Shown: positions 33,784-42,961 of the stretch, in pieces
Numbering within the stretch: position 1 is the first letter of the stretch
How the letters are laid out: each line of letters opens with the position of its first letter
Source: Nocardia anocheti
GTDB taxonomy: Bacteria; Actinomycetota; Actinomycetes; Mycobacteriales; Mycobacteriaceae
Assembly: GCF_029675105.1 (NCBI RefSeq)
Contig: NZ_JAQQFV010000001.1
Location: 558,001 to 622,000, forward strand
Length of the DNA: 64,000 bases
Direction: 5' to 3'
Translations under genes and position numbers: made by a program
The notes under the pieces: model-generated
What the model saw: the letters and a program-made list of their open reading frames with translations, nothing else
What the model was told of the DNA's origin: nothing
The model's database searches: none

Positions 33784-35235
33784 GTGCCCGCGACCCGCAC
33801 GGTTCGGCTGAACTCGGCGACCGGCCGGTGGATTCTGCTCGCCACCGTGCTGGGCTCGTCGATGGCCTCGCTGGACGCCACCGTCGTCTCGGTGGCGCTG
33901 CCACGCATCGGCGAATCCCTGCACACCGACGTGGCGGGCCTGCAGTGGACCGTCAACGGCTACACCCTCACCCTGGCCTCGTTCATCCTGCTCGGCGGCT
34001 CGCTCGGTGACCGGCTCGGGCGTCGTCGGGTGTTCGTCTGGGGCATCGTCGGATTCGCCCTCACCTCGCTGCTGTGCGCGGCGGCGGTGAACATCGAGAT
34101 GCTGGTCGCCGCGCGATTGCTCCAGGGCGTGGCGGGCGCGCTGCTCACCCCGGGCAGCCTCGCGCTGATCTCGGCCTCGATCGACGAACAGGACCAGGGC
34201 AGCGCGATCGGCCTGTGGTCCGGGTTCAGCGGGGTGGCGGGCGCGTTCGGTCCGCTGCTGGGTGGCGGGCTGATCGACCTGGTCGGCTGGCGGGCGATCT
34301 TCCTGCTCAATGTGCCGCTGGCGGTGGTCGTCGCCCTGGTGGCGACCCGGTGGGTGCCGGAGAGCCGCGATCCGGAGGCGACCGCGCGGCTGGATGTGCC
34401 GGGCGCGGTGATCGTGGCGGTCGGGCTCGGCGCGCTCACCATGGGCCTGATCAACGCCCATCTCCCGCTCGCGCTGGGCGGGGTGGCGGCGCTGCTGGTG
34501 TTCGTGGTGGTCGAGCTGCGCAGCCCGAATCCACTGGTCCCGCCCGTGCTGTTCCGCTCGCGGGTGTTCACCGCGGCCAATCTGGTGACGCTGGTCGTCT
34601 ACGCGGCGCTCGGCGGCGTCTTCTTCCTGCTGGTGCTGCAATTGCAGCTGGTCTCGGGCTATTCGCCGATGGCCTCGGGCGCCGCGAGTCTGCCGGTGAC
34701 GGTGCTGATGCTGGTGCTCTCGGCCCCGGCCGGGCGCTGGGCGCAGCGGCACGGTCCGCGCCTGCCGATGACGCTGGGTCCGCTGCTGGCCGCCGCCGGG
34801 GTGTTCGCGCTGCAACGCGTGGGGCCCGACGCGCACTATCTCACCGACGTGCTGCCGGGAGTGTTCGTCTTCGGGCTCGGCCTGTCGGTGCTGGTCGCGC
34901 CGCTGACCGGGGCGGTACTGGCCGCGGTGCGGGTGGGCGAGGCGGGGATCGCCTCGGGGGTGAACAACGCCGTCGCGCGCACCGCCCAGCTCCTGGCCGT
35001 GGCCGCGCTGCCCGGTCTGGCCGGGATCTCGGGCGCCTTCGACGATCCGGTGGCCTTCGGCGCGGGCTTCGACACCGCGATGCGCTGGTGCGCGCTGTTA
35101 TTGCTGGTCGGGGCGGTGATCGCGGGTGTCGGCCTGCGGGTTCCGCGCCAGGCACCCGCCCCCGACCGCGTCGATTGTCTGCCGCACTGCGCCGGGGCCG
35201 ACGGTCCGGCCCTGGCCCCCACCACCGCGAACTGA
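33784..35235 (+). CDS. MFS transporter, DHA2 (EmrB/QacA) family
   Basis: This is a membrane exporter of 483 residues with about 14 hydrophobic segments. DHA2 signatures are clear: SMASLDATVVSVALPRI in TM1, WTVNGYTLTLASFILLGGSL, motif A GDRLGRRRVF and motif C-like GAFGPLLGGGLI. Members export drugs or lipids by proton antiport; the substrate is unknown. GTG at 33784 is 24 bp after the LppU-like gene. A palindromic element follows the stop. Confidence 0.93.
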   Translation: MPATRTVRLNSATGRWILLATVLGSSMASLDATVVSVALPRIGESLHTDVAGLQWTVNGYTLTLASFILLGGSLGDRLGRRRVFVWGIVGFALTSLLCAAAVNIEMLVAARLLQGVAGALLTPGSLALISASIDEQDQGSAIGLWSGFSGVAGAFGPLLGGGLIDLVGWRAIFLLNVPLAVVVALVATRWVPESRDPEATARLDVPGAVIVAVGLGALTMGLINAHLPLALGGVAALLVFVVVELRSPNPLVPPVLFRSRVFTAANLVTLVVYAALGGVFFLLVLQLQLVSGYSPMASGAASLPVTVLMLVLSAPAGRWAQRHGPRLPMTLGPLLAAAGVFALQRVGPDAHYLTDVLPGVFVFGLGLSVLVAPLTGAVLAAVRVGEAGIASGVNNAVARTAQLLAVAALPGLAGISGAFDDPVAFGAGFDTAMRWCALLLLVGAVIAGVGLRVPRQAPAPDRVDCLPHCAGADGPALAPTTAN

Positions 35236-35269
35236 CAGCCCCGCGAAACACGTCGGCCGACGCCACGAC

Positions 35270-35415
35270 TCCGCAGCGCCGACCGTTCATGAATAACCAC
35301 CACGGTTCGCGGCCCGTCTCGCGTCCGAGGGGCGAGACGTAACGGCGAAGCCGGAGTATCGCCCCTCGGACGCGAGACCCCGGTGGGCCGCGAACCCCGC
35401 GGCGCCAGCCGCCGA
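35270..35415. repeat. Intergenic palindromic element, copy 2
   Basis: A 12-bp outer stem (GGTTCGCGGCCC at 35304-35315 with 35385-35396) and a perfect 20-bp inner stem (35316-35335 with 35359-35378) are separated by a 6-nt 3'-side bulge, with a 23-nt loop. The right flank GCGGCGCCAGCCGCCGAT equals copy 1 at 11.1 kb apart from the end; the left flank has a degenerate GCAGCGCCGACCG. It lies between convergent genes and could also terminate both. Confidence 0.75.
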
Positions 35416-36090
35416 TTACACAGGCTGGTATCCCGAGCCTTGCGCCCCGCGCGCGTTCATGTCGTTCATGATCGCGTTCATGTTGGTGCCGACCTCCGGG
35501 CCGAAGCAGGCCACCGCCAGGTAGGCGTTCACCATCCCGACCAGCGTCGATCCGATCACCACCGGTGCGCCGGAATCGCCTTCCACCACGCACATCTGCG
35601 ACCAGGTCTCCATGTTCGTCTGGAAGACGTCACCCCAGGCGATGCCGCAGGTGTTGCCGGTGGTCCGGCCTTCCTTACAGACGATGTTGGGGAACTGGGC
35701 CGGGGCGCCGACGCCGGTGATGGTGACGTTGCCGATCCGGTTGACCGGCACGATCCGGCCCGGCGTGAACTCGATGACCGCGTAGTCGAGGTCGGCGTTG
35801 CTGTAGACGAAGCGCCCGATCTCGCCGTAGCCGGGATCGACCTCGGCGGCGACCGAGGCGCCCGCGTCGCCGCAGTGGCCCGCCGTGAGGCCGACGAGTC
35901 TGCCCGCGCCGTCGTGTCCGACCGTCGTGAGGGTGCATTGGAACGCGTTGTCGATGACGATGCCGGACCCACCGCCTAGCACCGGGGGTCCGGCTTGGGC
36001 CTGGGAAGCGCCCGCGCCGGTGCCGATCAGCGCGGCACCGAGGGCGACGGCGAAGGCGGCGTTGGCCACCTTGGCGAGTTTGCTGAACAT
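35416..36090 (-). CDS. Secreted S1-family (trypsin-like) protease
   Basis: This is an exported serine protease of 224 residues. The signal peptide (ANAAFAVALGAALIGTGAG, then ASQAQA) precedes a compact chymotrypsin fold. The triad is intact: His in LTAGHCG, Asp in ADLDYAVIEF and Ser173 in GDSGAPV. Two cysteine pairs are plausible (QC/HC; NTC/MC). The size matches actinobacterial extracellular proteases without a long propeptide. ATG at 36090 has GGAGGG upstream. It is transcribed away from the mce operon. Confidence 0.9.
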   Translation of the reverse strand: MFSKLAKVANAAFAVALGAALIGTGAGASQAQAGPPVLGGGSGIVIDNAFQCTLTTVGHDGAGRLVGLTAGHCGDAGASVAAEVDPGYGEIGRFVYSNADLDYAVIEFTPGRIVPVNRIGNVTITGVGAPAQFPNIVCKEGRTTGNTCGIAWGDVFQTNMETWSQMCVVEGDSGAPVVIGSTLVGMVNAYLAVACFGPEVGTNMNAIMNDMNARGAQGSGYQPV

Positions 36091-36607
36091 GTCCCTCCAG
36101 ACGTCGGAAGCCCGCACGATATCAATTCGATCTGGCTATCGTGCCTGTATTACGTCCCGGGCGCGCCCCATCGATGCGCCGGTCGGCACACTCTCCGCGA
36201 ACTGAGTGTGGTTGCTGCTTACCAGGACGCACGCGCCGACACTCCGCGATAGCGAATGTCTATCGAAATTGTGATCAACCGTCCATTTCGAGGCGGCCTC
36301 GTGATTGGTTCCGGTATTCCGGCGAGCCGTTCGTTATGAATGACAGTTTTCCGCGATATTTGTTTCGCGCGACCGTCGGTACTGGGAATCCATGTCCGAA
36401 ACGACATCCGGCGCAATCGAACATGCATTGACAATTGTGGGCTGTATGGTCCGAGATGGCAGGGCTCATAGCGGTTCTGGACAGTGATGTCGATCTATGA
36501 CTGCGCTCACATGTCGGTGGTGTGTTCTGCGCTACTCCGTAGTAAGGTGCGTCAAGCAAACAAGTCGTCGGGGTGTTGATGACCTGGCGTCGAGAGGGGT
36601 ATTAGCA
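36091..36607. promoter_or_regulatory. Divergent intergenic region upstream of the mce operon
   Basis: This 517-bp region separates the S1 protease from yrbEA. It is visibly less GC-rich than neighbouring genes, and no gene is supported in it. TTGACA at 36428-36433 is a -35 candidate reading toward mce, but no well-spaced -10 was settled. AGAGGGG at 36590-36600 is the yrbEA ribosome-binding site. No regulator gene (GntR or TetR type) lies next to the operon. Confidence 0.5.
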
Positions 36608-37462
36608 GTGCAGTCGACCAAGAGTCCGCCCACACGTTCACGAGTCGGTGAAGCTGTCGACTGGACCAAGGGCCTTTGGGACGACCATCCGAAGAAGTCC
36701 CTCGAGACGTTCGGTCGACAGATCACGATGGGTATCGAGGCGATCACGGAGTTGATCGTCGCGATCTTCCGGCGGCGCTTTCCCTTCGACGAGTTCGTCC
36801 GCCAGTGCGCGTTCATGGCCAACGTCGCCGCCGCGCCCACCCTGCTCGTCGCCATCCCGATCGCGGTCATCGTGTCGATCCAGGTCGGCGCGGTCGCCGG
36901 TCAGGTCGGCGCGACCTCGTTCATCGGCGCGGCCAACGGCTTGGGCATCATCCAGCAGGGCGCACCGCTGGTCACCTCGATCATGATCGCGGGCGCGGTC
37001 GGTTCGGCCGTCTGCGCCGACCTCGGCTCGCGCACCATCCGCGAGGAGATCGACGCGATGAAGGTGATGGGCGTCGACCCGCTGCGCAGGCTGGTCGCCC
37101 CCCGGCTCGGCGCGGCGATGCTGGTCAGCCTGCTGCTGTGTGGCTTCGTGGTCTTCGTCGGCTTCATCACCGGCTACATGTTCAACATCTTCGCCCAGGC
37201 GGGTACGCCCGGTTCGTACATGAGCACCTTCGCCTCCTTCGCGGTCACCCGCGACCTCGCGGTGGCGCTGCTCAAGTCGGTGATCTTCGGCATCATCGCC
37301 GCGATCATCGCCTGCGACTCGGGCCTCAACGCCCGCGGCGGCCCCGGCGGTGTCGCCAACGCGGTGAACTCGGCGGTCGTCAGCTCGATGGTCATGCTGC
37401 TCGGCGTCAACGTCGCGATCACGCAGATCTACGCCGCTGTCTTTCCCCCACAGGTGGTCTGA
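36608..37462 (+). CDS. yrbEA: YrbE family ABC permease A of the Mce system
   Basis: This MlaE/YrbE-type permease forms the inner-membrane channel of the Mce lipid importer. The 284-residue product has a cytoplasmic amphipathic N-terminus (FGRQITMGIEAITELIVAIF) and about five membrane segments, and contains the ATPase-contact loop EEIDAMKVMGVDPLRRLVAPR. GTG at 36608 has AGAGGGG 8 bp upstream. yrbEB starts 3 bp after the stop. The partner ATPase (MceG/MlaF type) is not in the window, which is usual because it is encoded elsewhere. Confidence 0.95.
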   Translation: MQSTKSPPTRSRVGEAVDWTKGLWDDHPKKSLETFGRQITMGIEAITELIVAIFRRRFPFDEFVRQCAFMANVAAAPTLLVAIPIAVIVSIQVGAVAGQVGATSFIGAANGLGIIQQGAPLVTSIMIAGAVGSAVCADLGSRTIREEIDAMKVMGVDPLRRLVAPRLGAAMLVSLLLCGFVVFVGFITGYMFNIFAQAGTPGSYMSTFASFAVTRDLAVALLKSVIFGIIAAIIACDSGLNARGGPGGVANAVNSAVVSSMVMLLGVNVAITQIYAAVFPPQVV

Positions 37463-37465
37463 GCC

Positions 37466-38329
37466 ATGTCATCAACCTACGTACCTCCGCTGCTGCGGCC
37501 GATACGCCAGCTCAAGGCGGTCGGCAAGGCGCCGATCGACCTGCTCGCCCGCCTCGGCCACCAGGTCTTCTTCTTCCTGCGCTCGGTCGGCTCGATCCCG
37601 CTGGCGTTCAAGCAGTACCCCAAGGAGATCTGGCGACTGCTCTCCGACGTCACCTGGGGCAACGGCAACATCGTCGTCGGTGGTGGCACCATCGGCGTCA
37701 TCCTGATCATCAGCGCCTTCGGCGGCATGACGGTGGCCATCCAGGGCTACACCTCGCTGAACCTGCTCGGTCTGAGCCCGATCACCGGCGCCATCTCGGC
37801 CTTCGCCACCACCCGTGAACTCGGTCCGCTGCTCGCGGCGCTGGCCTTCGCGGCCCAGGCGGGCTGTCGATTCACCGCCCAGCTCGGCGCGATGCGCATC
37901 TCCGAGGAGATCGACGCGCTCGACTCCATCGCCATCCGCCCGCTGCCCTACCTGGTCAGCACCCGGATGATGGCGGCGGTCATGGCCATCGTGCCGCTGT
38001 ACTGCATCGGCCTGGCCACCGCGTACCTGGCCTGCTCGGTCACCGTCGGCCTGATCGGCGGCACCGCGCCGGGCACGTACTCGCACTACTTCTACCAGTT
38101 CCTGGTACCGACCGACGTGCTGTACTCCCTGCTCAAGGCGATCATCTTCGTCATGATCACGACCTTCATCCAGTGCTACTACGGCTTCTTCGCCTCCGGT
38201 GGTCCCGAAGGCGTCGGCGTGGCGGCGGGTCGCGCGATCAAGATGTGCATCATCCTGGTCGTGTTCGCCGACCTGTTCATGACATTGGCGATCTGGGGCG
38301 TCGACCCCGGAATCAGAATCTCGGGGTAG
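37466..38329 (+). CDS. yrbEB: YrbE family ABC permease B of the Mce system
   Basis: This is the second MlaE-type permease, 287 residues. It has hydrophobic segments around GVILIISAFGGMTVAIQGY and LLAALAFAAQAGCRFTAQLG, and the coupling loop EEIDALDSIAIRPLPYLVSTR. It probably forms a heterodimer with YrbEA. ATG at 37466 follows GGTGG. mceA begins 6 bp after its stop, so the permeases and Mce proteins are one transcription unit. Confidence 0.95.
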   Translation: MSSTYVPPLLRPIRQLKAVGKAPIDLLARLGHQVFFFLRSVGSIPLAFKQYPKEIWRLLSDVTWGNGNIVVGGGTIGVILIISAFGGMTVAIQGYTSLNLLGLSPITGAISAFATTRELGPLLAALAFAAQAGCRFTAQLGAMRISEEIDALDSIAIRPLPYLVSTRMMAAVMAIVPLYCIGLATAYLACSVTVGLIGGTAPGTYSHYFYQFLVPTDVLYSLLKAIIFVMITTFIQCYYGFFASGGPEGVGVAAGRAIKMCIILVVFADLFMTLAIWGVDPGIRISG

Positions 38330-38335
38330 CGCGCG

Positions 38336-39838
38336 ATGATCATCGATCCCAGTGGGCGCGGACCCACCATGAAACAGCTCTACATCGCGGGTGCCTGCGG
38401 TGTCGTGGTGTTCGCCGTGATCCTCGGCTTCCTGATGGCCCGCTACCAGGGCTATTTCGTGCCGAAGGTCAACGTCGTCGCCAACCTGTCGACCACCGGT
38501 GACGGCCTGCCGTCCAAGGCCGACGTGAAGTTCCGCGGCGTGCTCGTCGGCGCCGTCAAGGACGTCGAGATCGCCAACAAGGGCGCCGAGCAGAAGGTGA
38601 ACATCGAGCTCAAGCCCGAGTTCGCCGGTGACATCCCGAACAACGTCACCGCTCGCGTGGTGCCGAGCAACCTGTTCGCGGTCACCTCGGTGGAGCTGGT
38701 CTTCAACGGCCCGTCCAATCAGTACCTGAAAGAGGGCTCGCAGATCCCCGAGGACCGCAGCGAGGGCACCATCGCGCTGCAGGACACGCTCACCACGGTG
38801 CGCGACATCCTCGACCAGGTCGACCCGGTGCAGCTGGGTCGGGTGCTCGGCACCCTCACCCAGGCCCTCGACGGCAGTGGCCGCGTGCCCGGCTCGACCA
38901 TCCAGCGCCTGGACCACTGGCTGACGACCGTCGCCGAAGCGGGCCCGAACCTGGGCGGCATGCTCGACAACTTCTCCGCCTCGGCGCACGCGCTCAACCA
39001 GTCGGCGCCGGAGCTGATGGACGTGCTGGGCAGCTCGGTGCAGACCGCCACCACCATCGCCACCAAGCGCGATCAGCTGATCGCCCTGCTGGCCGGTGCG
39101 AGCGCGACCACCGACCAGGTCAACGACCTGTTCGCCAGCAACCCCGATGTCGGCAAGGAGGTGACCGTCGGGATGAACGCCACCCTCGGCGCGCTCGCCG
39201 ACGACCCGGCCTCGATCACCAAGACCTTCCAGGTCTTCGGTCCCTCGCTGGCCGCGCTGAACACCACCATGCACGGTGGTCCGGCCAACCAGATGGTGTG
39301 GAACGCCGGTCTGACGTTCACGCCGTACCAGCCCAACACCGTCGCGGACTGCCCGCGCTACGGCGACCTGCTCGGCCCGAGCTGCTTCACCGCGCCCGCC
39401 GAGGTCTCGCTGCCGCCGGTGCCGGAGAACCTGCGTCCCCGGGCGCTGGACTCGGCCGCCGGACTGCCGCCGCTGCAGATGATCCCGGGCCTGCCCGACA
39501 TCCCCGGCCTGACCTCCCCCGGCGCGCCGATGCAGACCGCGCAGGGCACCGAGGTGAAGCCGTTCGCCGGTACGCCGCTCGAGGGTCTGGTGCCCTCGAT
39601 CCAGATTCCGGGCCTGCCCGGTGTGCTGGGTGGCGCGCCCGCTCCGGCGTCCGCGCCGGACCCGGCTCCCGCGCCGGAACCGGCGACAGTGCCCGCGGGC
39701 ACGCCGATCTCGTACACCGGCGACGCAGCGATGTCGAAACTGCTGGGACGTGACCCCAACGTCTCGGAGTATCTGCTGCTCGGTCCGATCATGAAGGGCG
39801 GAACCCTGCACGTGTCCGACAACGGGGGTGGCGCATGA
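38336..39838 (+). CDS. mceA: MCE family protein, position A
   Basis: Mce proteins form a hexameric periplasmic tunnel that carries lipids such as cholesterol or fatty acids to the YrbE permease. The 500-residue product has an N-terminal membrane anchor (LYIAGACGVVVFAVILGFLM), the MlaD/MCE domain (KADVKFRGVLVGAVKDVEI), a helical middle part and a proline-rich C-terminal tail (about residues 370-470). ATG at 38336 has GGGG upstream; MKQLY eleven codons later is an alternative start. It overlaps mceB by four bases. The transported lipid is unknown. Confidence 0.94.
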   Translation: MIIDPSGRGPTMKQLYIAGACGVVVFAVILGFLMARYQGYFVPKVNVVANLSTTGDGLPSKADVKFRGVLVGAVKDVEIANKGAEQKVNIELKPEFAGDIPNNVTARVVPSNLFAVTSVELVFNGPSNQYLKEGSQIPEDRSEGTIALQDTLTTVRDILDQVDPVQLGRVLGTLTQALDGSGRVPGSTIQRLDHWLTTVAEAGPNLGGMLDNFSASAHALNQSAPELMDVLGSSVQTATTIATKRDQLIALLAGASATTDQVNDLFASNPDVGKEVTVGMNATLGALADDPASITKTFQVFGPSLAALNTTMHGGPANQMVWNAGLTFTPYQPNTVADCPRYGDLLGPSCFTAPAEVSLPPVPENLRPRALDSAAGLPPLQMIPGLPDIPGLTSPGAPMQTAQGTEVKPFAGTPLEGLVPSIQIPGLPGVLGGAPAPASAPDPAPAPEPATVPAGTPISYTGDAAMSKLLGRDPNVSEYLLLGPIMKGGTLHVSDNGGGA

Positions 39839-40860
39839 GTATCCGCAAGCCACTGATCGGGTTCAGTATCTTCGCGCTCGTCTCCCTGCTGGTGACGGTC
39901 GTCGTGTGGAACACGCTGGCCCGCACGGTCGACGGCGACACCCGCAAGTACACCGCGATCTTCACCGATGTGCTGGGCCTGCGCCCCGGCGACGACGTCC
40001 GCATGGCGGGCGTGCGCGTGGGCAAGGTCGAGAAGATCGAGCTCGACGGCAAGAACGACGCCAAGGTGTCGTTCATCGTGCAGAGCGACCAGCCGGTCTT
40101 CGACGACACCAAGGCCCTGGTCCGGTACCAGAACCTGATCGGCCAGCGCTATGTCGCGCTGGCCCCGGGCAAGGAACCGAGCCCGAAGGAACTGCGCAGC
40201 GGGGCCACCATCCCGCTCGACCGCACCGAGCCCTCGTTCGACATCTCCGCGCTGCTCAACGGTTTCCAGCCGCTGTTCCAGGCGCTGGAACCGGCCGAGG
40301 TCAACGCGATGTCGGAGACGCTGATCCAGGCGCTGCAGGGCGACGGGGTCTCGCTGTCGGCGTTCATCGTGCAGGCCGCGCAGCTGGCCACCGATTTCCA
40401 GCGTCGCGACGCGATCCTGTCCGACGTGATCACCAACCTGTCCGGTGTGATGGCCGGGTTGGCCAAGCGAGGGGATGAATTGGAGACCCTGGTTACCCAG
40501 ACCCGGGCATTGATCGGCGGTCTCTACGACCAGGGCCAGTCGCTGCAGGCGTCCACCGTGACGCTGGCCGACGCGACCACCTCCCTGGTCGGCATGATGA
40601 GCAAGATCCAGCCCAAGCTGGCGATGGCGCAGAACTCGACCACCGCCGCGCTGAACCTGCTGCTGACCAACGGCGCCAAGCTCGACCAGGCCGCCATCGA
40701 CATGCCGTCGATGCTGGCCGACCTCGGCCGGATGACCTCCGAGGGTGCCTTCGCCAACGCGTACCTGTGCAGCCTGGACGTCTCGCTCTACGGCGTGCTC
40801 TTCCCGCGCGGCATCTTCAGCCAGATCGGTGGCACCGCGCATTCGGAGGTGTGCCGATGA
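39835..40860 (+). CDS. mceB: MCE family protein, position B
   Basis: The 341-residue product has an N-terminal anchor (LIGFSIFALVSLLVTVVVW), an MCE domain with the signature VLGLRPGDDVRMAGVRVGKV, and a helical C-terminal part ending in conserved cysteines (NAYLCSLDVSL, HSEVCR). Length and layout match MceB proteins. ATGA overlaps join it to mceA and mceC, so the subunits are probably made in fixed ratio. Confidence 0.94.
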   Translation: MSIRKPLIGFSIFALVSLLVTVVVWNTLARTVDGDTRKYTAIFTDVLGLRPGDDVRMAGVRVGKVEKIELDGKNDAKVSFIVQSDQPVFDDTKALVRYQNLIGQRYVALAPGKEPSPKELRSGATIPLDRTEPSFDISALLNGFQPLFQALEPAEVNAMSETLIQALQGDGVSLSAFIVQAAQLATDFQRRDAILSDVITNLSGVMAGLAKRGDELETLVTQTRALIGGLYDQGQSLQASTVTLADATTSLVGMMSKIQPKLAMAQNSTTAALNLLLTNGAKLDQAAIDMPSMLADLGRMTSEGAFANAYLCSLDVSLYGVLFPRGIFSQIGGTAHSEVCR

Positions 40861-41852
40861 GCAAGATCAAGGCCACGTTCCTGGGCAACCGCAATTTCTG
40901 GCTCGGCGTCATCGGCTCGCTGGTGATCGTGCTGCTGCTGGTCGGATCGACGGTCTACCAGTTCATCGGGCTCGGCAAGCAGACCATCGACGCGGAGTTC
41001 GTGCAGGCCGCGGGCATCCGGGTCGGTGACAAGGTCGCCGTGTCCGGTGTGCAGGTCGGCACGGTCTCGGGCGCCAAGATCGAGGGCGATCACGTGGTGG
41101 TCAGCCTCGATGTGGACAGCTCGCTGAAGTTCGGTCCCGACGCGCACGCCGCCATCAAGATGGCGACGCTGCTGGGCGCGCGCTACGTCGACCTGCAGCC
41201 CGGCGACGGCTCGGGCCTGAAGGACGACGTCATCCCGCGTGCCAACACCGACGTGCCGTACAACATCGCGGACGTGGTGCAGGTCGGCACCCCGAAGTTC
41301 GAGGAGCTCGACACCAAGCTGCTGGCGCAGTCGCTCAACACCATCAACTCCCAGCTCGGTGACTCGCCGGAGCTGGTGGCGCAGGCGCTCGACAGCGTCG
41401 GCGCGGTGGCCAAGGTGATCGACCAGCGCAAGACCGACGTCGACGGGCTGCTCAAGGACCTCAACCGGGTCACCCAGCTGCTGGCCGACAACCGCAACTC
41501 GATCCTGCTGGTGATCACCCAGGGCGAGGCCATCGCCAACCGGGTGATGGAGCGGCAGAACCTGCTGCGTCAGCTGCTCGACAACATCGCGACGCTGACC
41601 CGTCAGCTCGAGGAGATCGGTGCCCAGAACGGCAACCAGATCGGTGACACCATCGGCCAGCTCAACACCATGGCCGAGGGCTTGCAGAAGAACAAGGACA
41701 ACCTCGACCGGCTGCTGCAGATCGGTCAGCCCACAGCGCGCTACTTCAACAACGCGCTGGGTAACGGCAACTACGGCGAGGTCTCGCTGCCGTGGCTGTT
41801 CCCCGACAACTGGCTGTGCTTCGTTCAGGTGATCCAGGGGTGCGCAGGATGA
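40857..41852 (+). CDS. mceC: MCE family protein, position C
   Basis: The 331-residue product has an N-terminal anchor (FWLGVIGSLVIVLLLVGSTV), an MCE domain (AAGIRVGDKVAVSGVQVGTV) and a helical region. It ends with NWLCFVQVIQGCAG. It is shorter than many MceC proteins because the proline-rich tail is absent. ATG at 40857 overlaps the mceB stop, and its own stop overlaps the mceD start. Confidence 0.94.
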   Translation: MSKIKATFLGNRNFWLGVIGSLVIVLLLVGSTVYQFIGLGKQTIDAEFVQAAGIRVGDKVAVSGVQVGTVSGAKIEGDHVVVSLDVDSSLKFGPDAHAAIKMATLLGARYVDLQPGDGSGLKDDVIPRANTDVPYNIADVVQVGTPKFEELDTKLLAQSLNTINSQLGDSPELVAQALDSVGAVAKVIDQRKTDVDGLLKDLNRVTQLLADNRNSILLVITQGEAIANRVMERQNLLRQLLDNIATLTRQLEEIGAQNGNQIGDTIGQLNTMAEGLQKNKDNLDRLLQIGQPTARYFNNALGNGNYGEVSLPWLFPDNWLCFVQVIQGCAG

Positions 41853-42961
41853 AACTGACCAACAAGCTCCGTGGCGCGCGCTCGGTCGCGCGGACCATGA
41901 TGATCGGCGCCACCGCGCTGGTACTGGGCAGCTGCTCGCTGCTGCCCAGTCAGTTCGACGACGCGCTGGGCCGCTCGACCAAGATCACGGCCGATTTCGA
42001 GAACATCGCCGGTATGTACGAGGGCAACGAGATCATGGTCCTCGGCCTGGCGGTGGGCACCGTCGACAAGATCGTGCCCAAGGGCACCTACGTCGAGGTC
42101 CACATGACCGTCGACGCCGGGGTCAAGATCCCCAAGGACGCGATCGCGGCGATCATCTCGCCCTCGATCGTGACCGACCGCCACATCGAGATCACCCCGC
42201 CCTACACCGGCGGTGACGCCCTGAAGTCCGGTGACCACCTGCCCAAGGCCCGCACCCGCACCCCGGTCGAGCTGGACACGATGATCAAGACCATCGACCA
42301 GTTCTCCGCGGCGCTCAAGCCCGAAGAGGGCCAGGAGGGGCTCGGCCCGCTCTCGGGTCGGGTGCTCTACCCGGTGCTCAACGGCAACGGGCAGAAGATC
42401 CGCGAGACCCTCGACGCGCTCTCGGGCGCGCTCAAGGTGGGTATCGACAACAAGGACGCCATCTCCAACATCATCATCAAGCTCAACGAGCTGACGACGA
42501 TGCTGGCCGACAACGACCAGTCGGTGCGCGATTTCAGCGACCGGGTCACGGCGATGTCGGGACTGCTGGCCGAGCAGGCTCCGGGTCTGCAGGCCACGCT
42601 GGATCAGCTCAACCAGTTCCTGGCCAACACCTCGGTGGCCTTCTCCGATCACGCCGACGAGCTGTCGTCGTCGCTGACCGGCCTGACCAATGTCAGCAAC
42701 CAGCTGCGCGCCAACTCCGGCGCGATGGTCGAGATCGTCGACATCGTCCCGCTGCTGATGCAAAACATCGACGGCGCCATGAACAAGGAGAAGGGCTTCG
42801 TCCGGCTGCACGGCCTGATCGGCACCGCCCTCTCGGGCGAGATCGTCAGCGTGTTCTGTGAGCGGATCCAGCTGAAGTCCGATGGCTGCCGCACCGGGAA
42901 CGTCCAGGACTTCGGCCCCGACTACGGGCTCACCGCCGCACTGCTCGGACTGACGAAATGA
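41849..42961 (+). CDS. mceD: MCE family protein, position D, with lipobox-like signal
   Basis: The 370-residue product has an MCE domain (YEGNEIMVLGLAVGTVDKI, then IVTDRHIEITPPYTGGDAL) and a helical C-terminal region. The N-terminus is unusual: a basic start (KLTNKLRGARSVARTM) followed by IGATALVLGSCSLLPS, which reads as a lipoprotein signal with Cys about 30 residues in. MceD of mycobacteria is normally membrane-anchored without lipidation, MceE being the lipoprotein. ATG at 41849 overlaps the mceC stop. Confidence 0.93.
   Translation: MKLTNKLRGARSVARTMMIGATALVLGSCSLLPSQFDDALGRSTKITADFENIAGMYEGNEIMVLGLAVGTVDKIVPKGTYVEVHMTVDAGVKIPKDAIAAIISPSIVTDRHIEITPPYTGGDALKSGDHLPKARTRTPVELDTMIKTIDQFSAALKPEEGQEGLGPLSGRVLYPVLNGNGQKIRETLDALSGALKVGIDNKDAISNIIIKLNELTTMLADNDQSVRDFSDRVTAMSGLLAEQAPGLQATLDQLNQFLANTSVAFSDHADELSSSLTGLTNVSNQLRANSGAMVEIVDIVPLLMQNIDGAMNKEKGFVRLHGLIGTALSGEIVSVFCERIQLKSDGCRTGNVQDFGPDYGLTAALLGLTK

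Noticed and set aside
37472..39853. Very long minus-strand open frame antisense to yrbEB and mceA
   Set aside because: It is repetitive Arg/Gly/His-rich translation typical of antisense frames in GC-rich genes; the plus-strand mce genes are unambiguous.
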